From contig OY482849.1 in assembly GCA_960531495.1 (NCBI GenBank), forward strand, positions 2,966,979 through 3,030,978: a DNA stretch of 64,000 nucleotides. Reading direction: 5' to 3'. The translations under genes and the position numbers were made by a program. Shown in pieces: positions 41,976 through 53,439 of the stretch. The DNA comes from Zeus faber. Lineage: Eukaryota; Chordata; Actinopteri; Zeiformes; Zeidae. The notes under the pieces were generated by a model. That model saw only the letters and a program-made list of their open reading frames with translations, searched no databases and was not told the origin of the DNA. Position 1 is the stretch's first letter, and each line of letters begins with the position of its first letter.

Positions 41976-42828
41976 CAGGGACGGTTTTAGTGATTTGAGG
42001 CCCCAGGCAAAGACCAATGTGAGGCCCTTCTCCATTTTGCTTAACGCAATCATAGCTAGTGAACAAAAAATATTCGGAGACAGTTCACAAAGCCACAGAA
42101 CTAATGGACAGACCCAAATGTGAATTCTAACTGTTCTAACTGAAGAACTTCAAAAACCTTCAGTAAGTTAGAAGCAGACAATATGGAAAGAAAGAGATCA
42201 TAAGTCTATAAATCTTTAATTTTTTTCAAGATAAAAGTATAGTACATAGTTTTTGATAAAGCATTTGAATATCTACTATCTCTAGTTCCAAACTCCACAA
42301 CTGTGTGTGTGTGCGTGTGCGTGGGCGCCTGCGCGTGTGCGTATGTGTGTGTGTGGTGACATGCGTTTTATTTAAACATTGGGGGGACACATTAAGTGTG
42401 AGGTGTGGGGTCCCTCCCACAGGAAATTTTGAGTGTCAAACACTTTATTCTTTGCATTCTGGTGAATTTTTATGCAACAATTTGTGCCTTTCCTGCATCA
42501 ATTTATGGTGTAAATGTTTTGAGTTATCTAAAGTAAAACACAAATTCAGGCACCAGGAAGAAAATTCTAAATTTAATGGAACATAAGGTAATAATGCTCT
42601 TGGGCATTCTGTATTGCTTTCAAATCTCGGTCTCCTGTAGATCAACTTTCCTCATTTAATAATATCCCTGCTCAGCCCAAGTATATCGGCATGATTTACT
42701 CTTCTCTCCTCTTTTGTTTGGAGAAGTAACCTCTTTAAATGAGCATGTGGCACGTCAATGATAAATTAATTATTTTTAATTAATTTATAAACCCATGGAC
42801 TTTAATAGCTCATATGTGTTTCAGCAAG
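41976..42828. other. Unassigned segment with TG-rich tract
   Basis: Starts 'cagggacggttttagtg' plus 'aggccccaggcaaag', which looks like a transposon end but no partner was seen. A TG/CG-rich imperfect array lies at 42301-42356. No gene. Confidence 0.35.
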
Positions 42829-43160
42829 TGGCACGGTGGCGCAGTGCATTGCACTGCTGCCTCACAGCAAGAAGGTCCTGGGTTCAATTCCCGCCTGGGG
42901 CGCTGTCGGCACCGTGATCCGGCGGGTTATCTCCCAAACAGGAGCCTTTCTGCGTGGAGTTTGCATGTTCTCCCCGTGCTCACATGGAGTTTCCTCCACG
43001 TCAGTAAGGGCACCCATCATCGTCTGACCAGTGATGGACATTTGTCCCCAGGCGCGTCCACGTACGCTGCCCACTGCTCCTGGCTGTGCCCCCGGAGGAA
43101 GGACAAGCCAGGATGGGTCAAAAGCAGAGAATCCATTTCACCAGCCACCATCAAAGCGTG
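42829..43160 (+). mobile_element. tRNA-derived SINE (DANA-like), copy 2
   Basis: Fullest copy here. Box A-like 'ggtggcgcagtgcattgc' and box B-like 'gggttcaattcc' are about 35 bases apart, followed by 'ggagtttgcatgttctcccc' and the tail 'gctgcccactgctcctggc', then 'ggatgggtcaaaagcagaga'. The tail resembles that of another SINE-like copy at 58335-58565. Confidence 0.85.
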
Positions 43161-44125
43161 TGTTGCGTGATAAATGAAGACTGTTTCTTCTCCTTTCTTT
43201 CAATATTTCTGCTCGTGTTCAAAACACACACATGTCACACATATCTATGTTTTGTGATGGTTTTTAAAAATCATGTGAATCTCAACTATGTTTTTGAAGC
43301 AGAGTGAAAACAAGAATAGGTCATTTTTGCCATAAGCGATTGAAACATTGATCAAATCTATTAGAGAATGAGACCTTGTTAAAGCCTCTAAATAATTCTC
43401 GAAAATATATTAATCATTATAATATTTTGGGATAAAAAAAAAAGACCCGCCCCTGTCGGAGGCATTGTTTCTTCGATGAGTAATGTTAAAGCGTTTTTGT
43501 TTTTTAGTTTTTTTTTCAAAATAAAAGTCCTCTGCTTCTTTCATCAACTTATTGGAGGAACAATGCATGTGTTCTAAATATTGAGGGGGACATAATCCCC
43601 TGCGACGGAGTGAATCGGTCTGCCGAACATTTGTCGGGTGTCCGCCCTAGAGATATTGGTCACCCCCTGTATGGGACACACCAGGTGTCACAGAGAGAGT
43701 CAGGGTGTCCATTGTCCATGTCTAACTTTGGACTTTACTGACTGTAGTGACTGAATGGGAGGCAGATTTCCATTGAGCATAAAACAATAATAACTGGACC
43801 TTCCATACCTTCAATTTGTGGGGGGTGGCTCCTAGTCACAGGTTGTATGCATACGCACACAGATTAAAGCCTGATCTAAAAGCATTAAAATATTATTTTG
43901 AAGCACCACCTGTGTGTTTCCGGACTTCTCTCAGTGATTCCCTCTTGGTGGAAGGCTAGCTCAGTTCTGGTGCGGAAAGTAGAAACGCTGTCTGGAGAAG
44001 CAACACCAAAAAGCAAAAAGACAGATTGGATGATTGATCAGCGGCATCTTGGAAGCTCTTGTAAAGACAGCCTTCTGACAGCCCCCAAGCAATTGCCTAC
44101 CTATGCCTTATGGTAAAACCACCCA
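43161..44125. other. No gene seen
   Basis: Mixed AT-rich sequence. A short plus-strand frame at 43898-44116 shows no motif. Confidence 0.4.
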
Positions 44126-44395
44126 TGCCTCTATTCTACCTACTTCACTTCCCTCTATTCTACCTCTACTCTAGTATACTTTTTCTACACCTTCATTCAC
44201 TCTAGCTGTTCGCAACCTCTACTCTGCCAACCTCCACTGTACCTCTACCAACACTCTACCTCTACGGAATCTACACTAGCTCTTCTCTACCCCTACTCTA
44301 ACTCTATACTACCTATATACTACTTCTACTCTACTCTACTCTACTTTACCTCGATACTACCTCTTCTGTATTCTACTCTACTCTATCGTCAATTG
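44126..44395. repeat. Degenerate CTCTACC/TCTACT tract
   Basis: About 270 bases built from loose 'ctctac', 'tctact' and 'acctcta' words without fixed period. It shares composition with 41862-41975. Confidence 0.75.
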
Positions 44396-46149
44396 ACAAG
44401 GGAATGCACATTTTTGTTGTGTATTTACAACTTTAAATGTCTAAATGAAGATGTAGTACCTTATAAAATTAGGCCATTTACGGAAGATTATCTTTTTTTG
44501 ATTTTTCTTTAAATTGATTAATGAGACAATGTCAAATTGAGACATTTCCCGCATAACCAAGATAATTAGTGTTATCCTGTTTTAGCTCCCCAAATTGATT
44601 TCTTGTCATATCACCCCAGAAGTGCACAGCCTATATTTGAAATAATAAAAAGAGAATCACTGATTATTCTCTGACAAAAACATTTTGTCAATGCAATTGA
44701 GACCCATCTTCAGCCAAGGTTTATTGAAGTTAGATGTCTTTTTTTCTCTTGTCATGTGTATATCTTTTCTATACATCAGATACCAGGTACATGTTGAATT
44801 GCACAGCACAATTCCATCCTGCGTGCTAAAGAGAAACCACTCCGCTAGCCATTTAAATACAGGAAAATGTCTATTGTTCAATAAGCTTTTGTACTTTTTG
44901 CCGCTGGACTGAGGTGATCGAATCAACCAACCGAGTCAAAAAATTACTATCATTATGATGCTCTCTGTAAACAAGTCTTAAGCTGGAAATTTCAAAATGT
45001 CCTGGTGTATCACAACCCAGAAAACAAACATAAAGAATGAGGAAAGGCATTGAAGATGAAGATAAGGCCTTTCTAAACACACCACAAGTTTGAAGCCACG
45101 AAGACGTTAAACACTGCAAAATTGCTGCTTTTCCACCAAGGGACTGGAACTAAGCTAATGAGGAACCCTTCTGAAAAGGGAGCACTGGCAGTCCCAAAGT
45201 GTGTTATTTACTTAGGAACGGTAGAGATTATGAAAATAAAAAGGAGGTGCAACAAAACTACTGCAAGTACAGCAGAAGTTTTCGGTGTCGATCTTAAGTA
45301 CTGGAACTTTATAATGTAGTCTAGTTAAATCATGTTTGAGAATAAATGACAACCACAAAAAATTCCACAAGACACATTATTGTTTAGTACTAACATAGCA
45401 GTGTCATTGAAATTGGTATCATAGGATTGGAAGCAGAGCATCAATTATTGAATTTTTTCTATCACCGTAATTATTTAAGGAGGAGAAGGTGGTTTTGGAG
45501 GTCAAGGTCAATTTTAAATTATTTCTAATAACTTGGGACTAATAACTCAGGTTCCCATTTATAACCAGAGGCAAGTGAAGCCCTGATTACAATTATTTTC
45601 AGATTCAAACTTTGTCTTGAGGAGGGATGACACACTTTTGGATATAACAATCTAAATTGATAGCAGCAGTTAAACTGGTGAATAAAGGGGCCTACTGACT
45701 ATCTCCCACCTGTACAATCCCTTCAAATGGTGCCACAGTCTGTCAGCTCACGTCACTTTTACATCTTGTAGAAGTTTCGAAAAAAAGATGAATGGTTCAA
45801 TCAAAAAAAAAAAAAATTATTATTATTATTATTACGATATAATTTTCAATATTTACAATAATAATTACGATAGTTATCAAAGTTGTATTGGCCAAATACT
45901 TTAAAGTACAGCCAGTGTCATGTAAGCAATGAAATAATTAATTTTTAAGGGAAAATTGGCAAGGGGAAATAAACTCACAAAAAATGTTGTGTATTGAAAC
46001 AGTTTTTCAAGTAAAGTGAAGTTAACTTAAGTTAAGGTAAAAACAAAGTTCAGTTGAAAGTGAGTAGCTATACAAGATCAAACAAAGACCATGTGAACAG
46101 CTTTACAAAATGAGTAGCAATATAGTGTAGTAATAACCTCAACAAAGGT
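44396..46149. other. No gene seen
   Basis: AT-rich with a short (ATT)n run near 45815-45835. Minus frames at 44926-44657 and 45119-44871 lack motifs. Confidence 0.4.
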
Positions 46150-46491
46150 TCAATAAATATCCATCCTATATTGCATGTTCATCTTTTTACACTGCACATC
46201 TGTACATTCCAGCGACTGCCCACTTGATGACTTAACACTCCTTCTCCACCGTGCAGTACCTCCACTCCTGCTCTGAGAGCTTGCGGCTGAGGTACAGCAC
46301 CGGACGCTCGGTCCCCTCCACCTCCCGGGACGAGACTGCGCCCAGCCCTCTGGACAGAAAGGGAGAGAGAAGTTAGGGTTAAACAGCACTGGCTTCCCAC
46401 AGAGAGCTGACTTTACACTCGCAAACACCTGCTGGCACTTCTTTGACCACTGGACCGGATCTGAGGCACCATTATGAGTTAAGTTGCTCAA
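46150..46491 (-). pseudogene. Gmr1-like RNase H fragment, copy B
   Basis: The frame begins 'LTHNGASDPVQWSKKC' and includes 'FASVKSALCGKPVLFNPNFS', the RT-RNase H connection and first strand. The frame then shifts, and 'RSLVPGG' plus a 'VEVLHGGEGVLS' segment in the next frame are the continuation. The catalytic residues cannot be read in one frame. Confidence 0.75.
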
Positions 46492-46662
46492 GGGTTAGCT
46501 CCGAAAGTTGGGGATAAACCTCCTATAGTAGCTGGCCAGCCCCAAGAACTGCCTCAACCCCTTCTTGGCCTTGGGTCTCAGTGTGTATGCGACCACAGTG
46601 GTTTTATCAAGCTGGGACCAGGCCTTTTATCCCAAGTGGTACGCCAGATACCGTACCGCCCG

Positions 46663-47446
46663 CTATCCCACGGCACACTTCTTTGGGTTGGTGGTGAGCC
46701 CAGCCTGCCTCAGGGACTCAAGCACAGCGCCCACATGCTGCATATCCCGCTCCCAGGTGTTACTGTGAATGATAACGTCAACTAGGTAGGCCGCAGCATA
46801 TGCTACATGTGGACGCGGGACCGGGTCCACGAGTCTCTGAAAGGTGGCTGGGACACCGAACAACCCGAACGGAATTGTGCAAAAGTGGTATAAGCCAAAC
46901 GGCGTGGAGAACGGACGTTGTTTTTTTTTCTTGCACTCCTGAGACAAGGGAATCTGCCGGTAGCCCTTGGTTATATCCAGTGTCGTGAAAAAATGAGCTG
47001 TACCTAACCGGTCAAGAAGTTCATCGACCCGGGGCATGATGACTTGGTCACCGTGTTCAACCTTCGGTAGTCCACGCAGAACCAGACTGACCCATCGGGC
47101 TTACCCCCCAGAACGATGGGATTAGACCAGTCACTCATGGACTCCTCTATTACACGCAGTTTATGTCTGACATGGCCTCTTATTCAACCTGCACGATCTT
47201 GCGTTTGTGTTCGGGCAGGCGATACGGCCGAGAGTGCACCTTCACCCTTGGGGTTGTCTTCACATGTTGGTGTATGAGGGACGTGAGGCCTGGCAGGGAG
47301 GAGAAAACATCAGAGAAGCGACGCTGAAGTGCAGCTATGTCTGCCCTCTGGGACGGAGAGAGATGGTCACTTAACAGGGCTGCGGTACGTTTGACCGCTT
47401 TTTGAACCTCGGGCCCCAACCTCGGGCCCCAACTCATTCTGCTCAA
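46663..47446 (-). pseudogene. Gmr1-like reverse transcriptase, copy B
   Basis: Frame 47037-46663 carries 'LDITKGYRQIPLSQ', 'PFGLYHFCTIPFGLFGVPAT', 'FQRLVDPVPR' and 'AAYLVDVIIHSN', where the catalytic Y-x-D-D box reads Y-L-V-D. The first catalytic Asp is thus changed. Frame 47446-47180 is the N-terminal part, with 'VHSRPYRLPEHKRKIVQVE'. A disrupted segment at 47040-47180 includes 'WSNPIVLGGKPDGS'. Confidence 0.85.
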
Positions 47447-47449
47447 TGA

Positions 47450-48430
47450 CCGACATGGCCAGAGCCCCCTCCCTCCATTCTTTTAAGAGATGTCGGTGAT
47501 AAATCTGTGTCGTCCCCGGCCTGTCAGACCGTTCAACCTCATAATCAACCCTGCCAACCTGCTGTGTCACCACAAAAGGCCCTTGCTACTTCGCGAGCAA
47601 TTTAGAGCTGGATGTAGGGAGCAACACTAACACCTTGTCTCCCGGTGCAAATTGTCTAAGTTGAGACCCCGGTTGTATAAGAGGTGCTGACGTTCCTGAG
47701 CCCGGAGCAAATTCTCCCGTGATAACAGCCGAATCAGTGCGTTTAACTTTGCTCTCAGGTCCATAACATACTGTGCTAGGACCTTCCTCCCAGTTTTCTT
47801 AAATTAGGTCTAGCACCCCCCGGGGTCTCCTGCCGAAGGAGAGTTCAAAGGGAGAAAATCCCGTGGAGGCCTGGGGAACCTCCCACACCGCAAACAACAG
47901 GGGGTCCAACCACTTGTCCCAATTACGGCTATCATCGTGAACAAACTTTCAAATCATGTTTTTCAGTGTTTTATTAAAGCACTCCACCAGGCCGTCAGTC
48001 CGGGGATGGTAAACGCTGGTCCGCCTTGACCGGACGCCCAGTAACTCGTAAAGTTCCCAAAGTGTACGTGATATAAAGGTAGTGCCCTGGTCGGTCAGGA
48101 TTTCCTTCGGATTCGGGAGATGACTTGAAACAGCGATTGCGCCACACTTTTGGCCGTAACACTGTGCAGGGGCACTGCTTCTAGGTACCGGGTTACATAA
48201 TCCGCTAGGACTAACACAAAACGATACCCGCAGGCATTGCGGTCTAACGGCCTGATGAGGTCCATACCAAGACTAGGGGGAGGGGCCTCAACAGCGCTCT
48301 TGGCGTAGCCGGAGGGTTGACTAACTGGCACTCAGGACTCAGGATCTGACCAAATGTACGGCCAATAGAATGGGGCCATTATCTGCTGTCGTGCTTTCTC
48401 GTGACCGAGGTGACCGGCCATCGGGTTATG
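47450..48430 (-). pseudogene. Gmr1-like integrase, copy B
   Basis: The N-terminal zinc domain region reads 'AAHHNPMAGHLGHEKARQQI' near 48400. The core follows at 48331-48095 with 'LGMDLIRPLDRNACGYRFVL' and 'VLADYVTRYLEAVPL', the first catalytic Asp segment. Further on, broken frames cover the rest, and 47573-47367 carries the C-terminal 'VDYEVERSDRPGTTQIYHRH' (GPY-type region) before running into the RT N-terminus. The position upstream of RT is the key feature. The enzyme is inactive. Confidence 0.82.
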
Positions 48431-48528
48431 GTGAGCTGCCTGGAAGAGCATTTCCCTTATTTTTCCCAGACAGAGAGGGGACAGCACAGGAAGGGGAGAG
48501 AGCGTCCTGCAGCACCACAGAACCTGGC

Positions 48529-48820
48529 GAATCCTGCGTAGGTCCTGGGGTCGAACGTAGTGCCCCCCCGGATATTGTATTCCAGGGCATCGGGATGGGC
48601 TGGGGTCCCGGCGAATCCTATGCGGGTCCTGGGGTCAGACCTAGCGCCCCCCACAGACATTGTCCTCCAGGGCACCATGATGGGCTACGGACCTGGAATT
48701 TCCCATGTGGGTCCTGGGGTCGGAGCCAGCACCCCCCGGACACTCTCCTCCAGGCCATCGGGACGGGTTGGGGACCCGGCGACTCCTGCATGGGTCCTGG
48801 GGATGGATGCAAGTCTGGTC
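48529..48820 (-). repeat. 84-bp tandem repeat in the gag-like region
   Basis: Units start at 48529, 48613, 48696 and 48781 (spacing 84, 83, 85). Each contains 'gggtcctggggtc' near its start and 'ccagg..catcgggatggg' in its second half. On the minus strand one unit is 28 codons of Pro/Gly/Arg-rich sequence. There are 3.5 units. Nothing similar is seen in copy A. Confidence 0.85.
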
Positions 48821-49382
48821 CTCTGGCCGGCTTCCGGTCGGCGGCAGCGGTCGGTGGTTGGTCACAGCGCTGACGAGGACATGCCCCAACTGGCAGCAGA
48901 GGTAGTCCCGCTCCTCCTCCAGGTCTGCGAGGCATTTCGCAGCCAGCTCCGGGGCGCCTTTCACTCAGCGTTCTGCCCCTCCTGGGTCCCTGTTGAGGTG
49001 CCACTTGTGGAAGTCTCTGCCCACAGGTATGGGTTTAGGGAGGGAGACGGAGTCTTTCTGGCCGTGGTGCGCCAACATGGCAAGAGTTTTTATTGTCACC
49101 TTAAACAGTAAGGTACGCTGGCCACACGTATCAATAAAAAATGATGATTATTATACTAATGAGGTTGATAAGGATCATCTCGGGCTCAGGAGGATCGGCG
49201 TTCCACTGCTGGGCTGCTGACGAGCCAGTGCGCCGACCCCCTCTGCAAGACAGACAAACATTGAGAAATCTCCGTGCCTCAAGTCGGACGATTCGAGGCA
49301 GCTTGGCGGCCGCAGGAAAGGGAACCTTGCTGTCGTCTGCAGCCGGTGCTTGACCACTCCCCTTTGTCCGCCACACCCACAC

Positions 49383-49562
49383 ACACACGGACACAGGAGA
49401 GGAGCCCTTGTCATGACACGTGTCCATCCGCTCGTAGGCTTATTCCACCTAGCCCACTCTTTACAATAAACTGTGTGTCTGAAACCCCATTGTTTGTCTC
49501 TCCGTGCCGGAGGGCCCTGAAAACGGCACTCGGGTGGCGTGTGGTAGGCGAATCTGCCACAG
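49383..49562 (+). mobile_element. LTR fragment related to 10687-10940
   Basis: Matches the downstream part of the 10687 LTR: 'gtcatgacacgtgtccatc', 'ttccacctagcc', 'acaataaact', 'ccggagggccctgaaaac' and the end 'aatctgccaca'. It lies head-to-head beside the minus-strand Gmr1-like copy B. The upstream promoter part is missing. Confidence 0.7.
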
Positions 49563-50227
49563 TTACTAGGTAAAGGCAAAATACATAAATTTTGCCAAAT
49601 GAGTATTCATTTATTCGAGAATAGAGAGATACTTTTATAATCCCTGGAGTGAACAGCACAATTCAAGATTCAAGATTCAAGAGGTTTATTCATACATACA
49701 CATACTTTCATACATATATGCAGTGAAATGTCAAATTACAGCAGCTTGCATCAAAGACAATAGGGAATAATGATTAAGTATTGGAACAAAAATAGAGAAG
49801 GATCGGTGTATTGCATACATCTAAAATTAAGAATAAATAACAAGAAAAACAATAAAAACAAATATAACCTTAAAATTAACAAGAAAAAATAGGTCAAAAA
49901 CAGCAAGCCTAAACATTAATAATAAACTAATGAGTACTAAACAAAAATTTAACAATAAGCAATAAAAATGAACCTAAAAATGAGCAATGAACAAGCAGAA
50001 TAAGGCCATACCCATTAAATCTAAAAATGAGCAATACATAATAAAATTAAACCTCAAAATTAAGAAAGAACAAAAAACTTGAAAAAAACAAAAAAAAAAA
50101 ACAGCAAAAATATAATAAAAATAGAAACATTTTGGACTATACAAATGACCTAAAAACAGGGAAAAATAATCGAAAGGAAATGCCAATCTACAAAAAAAAA
50201 TTACAATAGAAACTAGCATAAACCTAA
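49563..50227. other. Dispersed repeat tail, no gene
   Basis: 49620-49765 contains 'gagatacttttataatccc', a 'ttcaaga' triplet repeat and 'acagcagcttgcatcaaag', the same family as at 36779 and 39239. 49770-50220 is made of short 'caataa' and 'cctaaaa' words as at 36861 and 37624. Confidence 0.5.
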
Positions 50228-50910
50228 AAAATAACAAACAGTAAAAATAATCTTTTTTTTCGGCTGCTCCCGTTGGGGGACGCCACAGCGATCATCTGCC
50301 TCCAATACCTTCTGTTCTGCGTTTCTTCCTCCCTTACACCAACCGCCTGCATGTCCTCCCTCACCACATCCATAAACCTTCTCTTTGGCCTTCCTCTTTT
50401 CCTCTTGCCTGACAGCTCCTTTCTCAGCATCCTTCTCCCAATGTAACTCTCATCTCTCCTACACACGTATCCAAACCATCTCAATCTGGCCTCTCTCACT
50501 TTTCCACCAAACTGTCCAACCTGAGCTGTCCCTCTAATGTACTCATTCTTAATCCTGTTCATCCTCGTCACTCCCAATGAGAATCTCAACATCCTCAACT
50601 CTGCCACCTCCAGTTCAGCCACCTGCCTTTTTGTCAGTGCCACAGCCTCTAAACCGTACAACATAGCTGGTCTCACTACCGTCCTGTAGACCTTCCCCTT
50701 CAGTCTTGCTGGAACCCTTCTGTCACAGATCACTCCGAACACTCTTCTCCACCCACTCCACCCTGCCTGTACTCTCTTCTTCCCTCTCTCCCACACTCTC
50801 CGCTGCTTTGGATGGTCGACCCCAAGTACTTGAACTCATCCGCCTTCTCCAACACCACTCCTTGCATTCTTAACTTTTCGCCGCCCTCCCTCCCATTCAG
50901 GCACATGTAT
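50228..50910 (-). mobile_element. RTE-like LINE 3' part
   Basis: A minus frame of about 190 codons (50796-50224) has 'YRTVVRPAMLYGLEAVALT', 'LRMLRFSLGVTRMNRIKNEY', 'ARLRWFGYVCRRDE', 'KRKRGRPKRRFMDVV' and 'RRYWRQMIAVASP', the post-RT region of RTE-type elements (LRWFGHV...RGRPKxRW pattern). Upstream (50910-50800) is 'EYMCLNGREGG' and 'VLEKADEFKYLG', the RT thumb, after a small deletion. RT core and endonuclease are absent. It is open for its whole length and may be fairly young. Confidence 0.82.
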
Positions 50911-51366
50911 TCTTTTTTATTTTATTATTATTTTTTTTTTTACCTATGCTGTCAGCATGCTGGGCATACAACAAAGAGTATTTGTATGCCATTGCATTCA
51001 GGACAGAGTTAGTCTGCAAGTGGAGTTCAAGTTCTCAACCTGCAATGCAATTGTTTTTAATTCTTAAATCATCAAGAACTGCTGCAATAACTCTGTCCTG
51101 TGGATGACCTGTAGAATGACAAGAGCGCAGTTTTTTGTTATGGACAGCCACCACCAACGCCCCTCTTTGGAGAACTATTAATCATGTTTGGGTCTATAAA
51201 CAACTGATCACTACTCCAAGAGGGGGAGAATCACCACGGTGAGACAAAAACATAGAAACAAACATTTACACAAAAACATGAACACTTCAATACAACATGT
51301 ATTGAAAAACAATGAATTAGGTAGGCCCAGGAAAACTGGAACTACAACTGGTCACGTGGCCTCCTC
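50911..51366. other. No gene seen
   Basis: AT-rich at 50920-50945, otherwise mixed. Nothing recognised. Confidence 0.4.
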
Positions 51367-51460
51367 CTGTCATAATTATGGCAGCAAATGAGGGAGGAAA
51401 GGAGAGGAATGCAACCAGGAGGGTGCTGGGGTGCACTTGAAGCAGGTGTGTGTGTGTGTC
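51367..51460. repeat. Dispersed repeat copy (matches 53003-53100)
   Basis: 'gtcataattatggcag' through 'ggtgctggggtgcacttgaa' and a (GT)n run recur at 53003-53111 with few differences. The two direct copies bracket the GC-rich block and the CR1-like RT fragment. Confidence 0.85.
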
Positions 51461-51489
51461 CTCATCCTTATCCTCATTGGTACTGGTGT

Positions 51490-52330
51490 AGAAGGTCGAT
51501 ATTATGTTGCGGCGCCTCCAAGCAGCGGAAGGGGCCCCGAAGCCCCCCTGAACTCCACAACCCCGTGGACACCCTTCGGCTGCAGGAAATCCCTGGGTAC
51601 CCTGCCCTGTGGCCACAGAAGACACCCGGGCCAATTCAGGCCATGGGCGCAAGGCACGGACCATGGGCCCGGATCACAGCCCCATGGCGATAGACCGACA
51701 CCCCGCCCTAGCCGCCTGCCCGATGGGCGAACCGGCAGGACCCCCTCCCCCACCCACGGCACGCACAAGCGGGAGGCCTGCCCCACCGCAGCCAACCACA
51801 CACCCCGCCCAGCGTGAGTGCCAAGTACCCATACAAGTAGCAGCATGTGCCCAGCACGGGGCACCTCGATGTTACACCCCCCTGGCGAGGCCGCCAGGTA
51901 TACAGGCCGTCCGCCACCCCCAGCACCCGGGGCGCCCGCCGCAGAGAAGCCGCGCCATAGAAGCAAAAGGCCAACAGCCACCCCCTAAACCCCAACCCAC
52001 ACCCACAACGGCAAGCAGTCCCCCAAGGGGCCCCGGAAGGCACCTGGTGGCGCTCTGCACAGCCTCGCCGGGTCGCAGCACATCCCAAGCCACCAGGCAC
52101 AAGCCATCAGTACTCCAGCCAGGCCGGGAGGGGGGACCCACCCGACCATCCCCCGGCCAACCACGCCCCCACACCGACCCGCCAGCAACCCGACACCGCA
52201 GTTAAAATTGCGGGGTTGGGGGTGCGAGTCCTTCAGGCAAGTCGAACCCGAATCACTCGCACCCCTCCTGTCCCGCAGACCCTGGTCCGATGGAGTGTTG
52301 TTCGGAGTAGGATTGGTGTGCCAGTGTATG
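51490..52330. repeat. GC-rich block between repeats
   Basis: Highly C-rich on the plus strand. A 198-codon Pro-rich plus frame (51609-52205) and several minus frames coexist. Multi-frame openness reflects base composition. No domain is recognised. Confidence 0.5.
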
Positions 52331-52395
52331 TGTTCTAAGCTAATGTGAGTGGGATTCAAATTTTGGGATGGACAAGAAGCATGATTGGGCAGGAG

Positions 52396-52800
52396 TGTGA
52401 CAGGCAAGATGGCAGCTGCCCACCTCATCCCCACCCACATAGCCTGCACCCCGCTCATCCCGCAAGCCCTCGGTCTATTGTGTGGTGTGAGTTTTGGCAC
52501 TGGGAGAGATAGGCGAGTCGCGACCGGATCAATCCAGGGGCGCAGCAGGCAGGGGAGCAACCACACAGACTCCCTCCCCCCGGACCCAACCGCGCCCCAG
52601 TGCGCCCACCTCCCGTACCCGTACTCCTTGTTGATGTAGAGTGGGGCCGGTTCTGCAATGTGCCTCCTGAAATCTTCACCTGGGTGAAGACCTGAGTGCT
52701 TTTGTTGTTGTGGTGTTTAGTGTGAAGTGGATAACTGAACACCACGCCGCCAGTTTCTGGACCTCATCTCTTCAGGCCCACTCTTCGCCTCCTGAGATGA
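52396..52800. repeat. GC-rich dispersed repeat, copy 2
   Basis: Direct repeat of 2-415. Here it continues without a break into CR1-like RT sequence at 52800 on the minus strand ('DEVQKLAAWCSV'), suggesting the repeat joined, or was copied with, the LINE. Confidence 0.8.
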
Positions 52801-52995
52801 GTCTGACTACTGTGATGTCATCTGCAAATTTGATGATGGTGTTGTTGGTATTGATTGGTATGCTATCGTATGTGTACAGAGAGTAGAGTAGTGGACTCAG
52901 CACACAGCCTTGTGGTGAGCAGGTGCTGAGTGTGAGGGTGGAGGAGAGGTGGGGGCCTAGTTTAACAGTTTGAGGGCGGTTTGTGGGGAAAAAAT
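52795..52995 (-). pseudogene. CR1/Rex1/L2-like LINE RT fragment
   Basis: The minus strand reads 'STCSPQGCVLSPLLYSLYTY' and 'IIKFADDITVVRLISGG', the FADD-type active site with its typical SPQGCVLSPLLY block. It continues as 'EVQKLAAWCSV' until about 52745, then diverges. No other RT blocks are present on this strand nearby. Confidence 0.85.
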
Positions 52996-53002
52996 AAAAA
53001 CT

Positions 53003-53078
53003 GTCATAATTATGGCAGAAAAATGAGGGAGGAAAGGAGAGGAATGCAACCAGGAGGGTGCTGGGGTGCACTTGAAGC

Positions 53079-53111
<33 letters not shown>
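53003..53111. repeat. Dispersed repeat copy with (GT)n
   Basis: Matches 51367-51460. (GT)n spans 53080-53110. Confidence 0.85.
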
Positions 53112-53113
<2 letters not shown>

Positions 53114-53439
53114 TTCACTCCCTCCGCCTCTGTTGCTTCCTGGGTCCGACAACAATCCACGGAGGTCTGGCTATGTCCGCTGGTATGTCGTAAATCCTCT
53201 GAAAGACGCTGGTAACGGATTCATTGTAATGAATCCAATGTTGATTGATTCCTGGTGACTATATCCATGGTTTGCTTGACAAAACATGACTAACAACAAC
53301 AAAAACACACAAATAAAGCACCGAACTGGAGAGCTAAAAGCCACCGCTTCCATGCGTGCAGCCATGCGTGCAGTCACTTGCAGAGTGGGACAGTTTTGTT
53401 AACTGGTGTAAGCAGAACTCTGCTGCTCAACATCAGTAA
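53112..53439. other. No gene seen
   Basis: Mixed sequence. A 'catgcgtgcag' word is repeated at 53352-53373. Nothing recognised. Confidence 0.35.

Larger units (their letters stand above)
46150..49373 (-). mobile_element. Gmr1-like Ty3/gypsy retrotransposon, copy B
   Basis: On the minus strand: LTR-like start (49373, 'gtggcggac...'), gag-like region with an 84-bp tandem repeat (about 49000-48520), integrase (48430-47450), RT (47446-46663) and RNase H (46491-46150). Integrase precedes RT as in copy A. No 3' LTR was recognised below 46150. Frameshifts and stops occur in every domain. Confidence 0.82.

Noticed and set aside
42829..42905. tRNA gene
   Set aside because: Box A- and box B-like motifs belong to a SINE head; the sequence does not form a standard cloverleaf and is followed by SINE body and tail.
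48370..49111. Plus-strand frames of 167 and 183 codons
   Set aside because: They are antisense shadows of the minus-strand Gmr1-like element and its 84-bp repeat.
51609..52205. 198-codon proline-rich plus-strand frame
   Set aside because: Several frames on both strands are open through this C-rich block, no domain is present, and it is explained by base composition.
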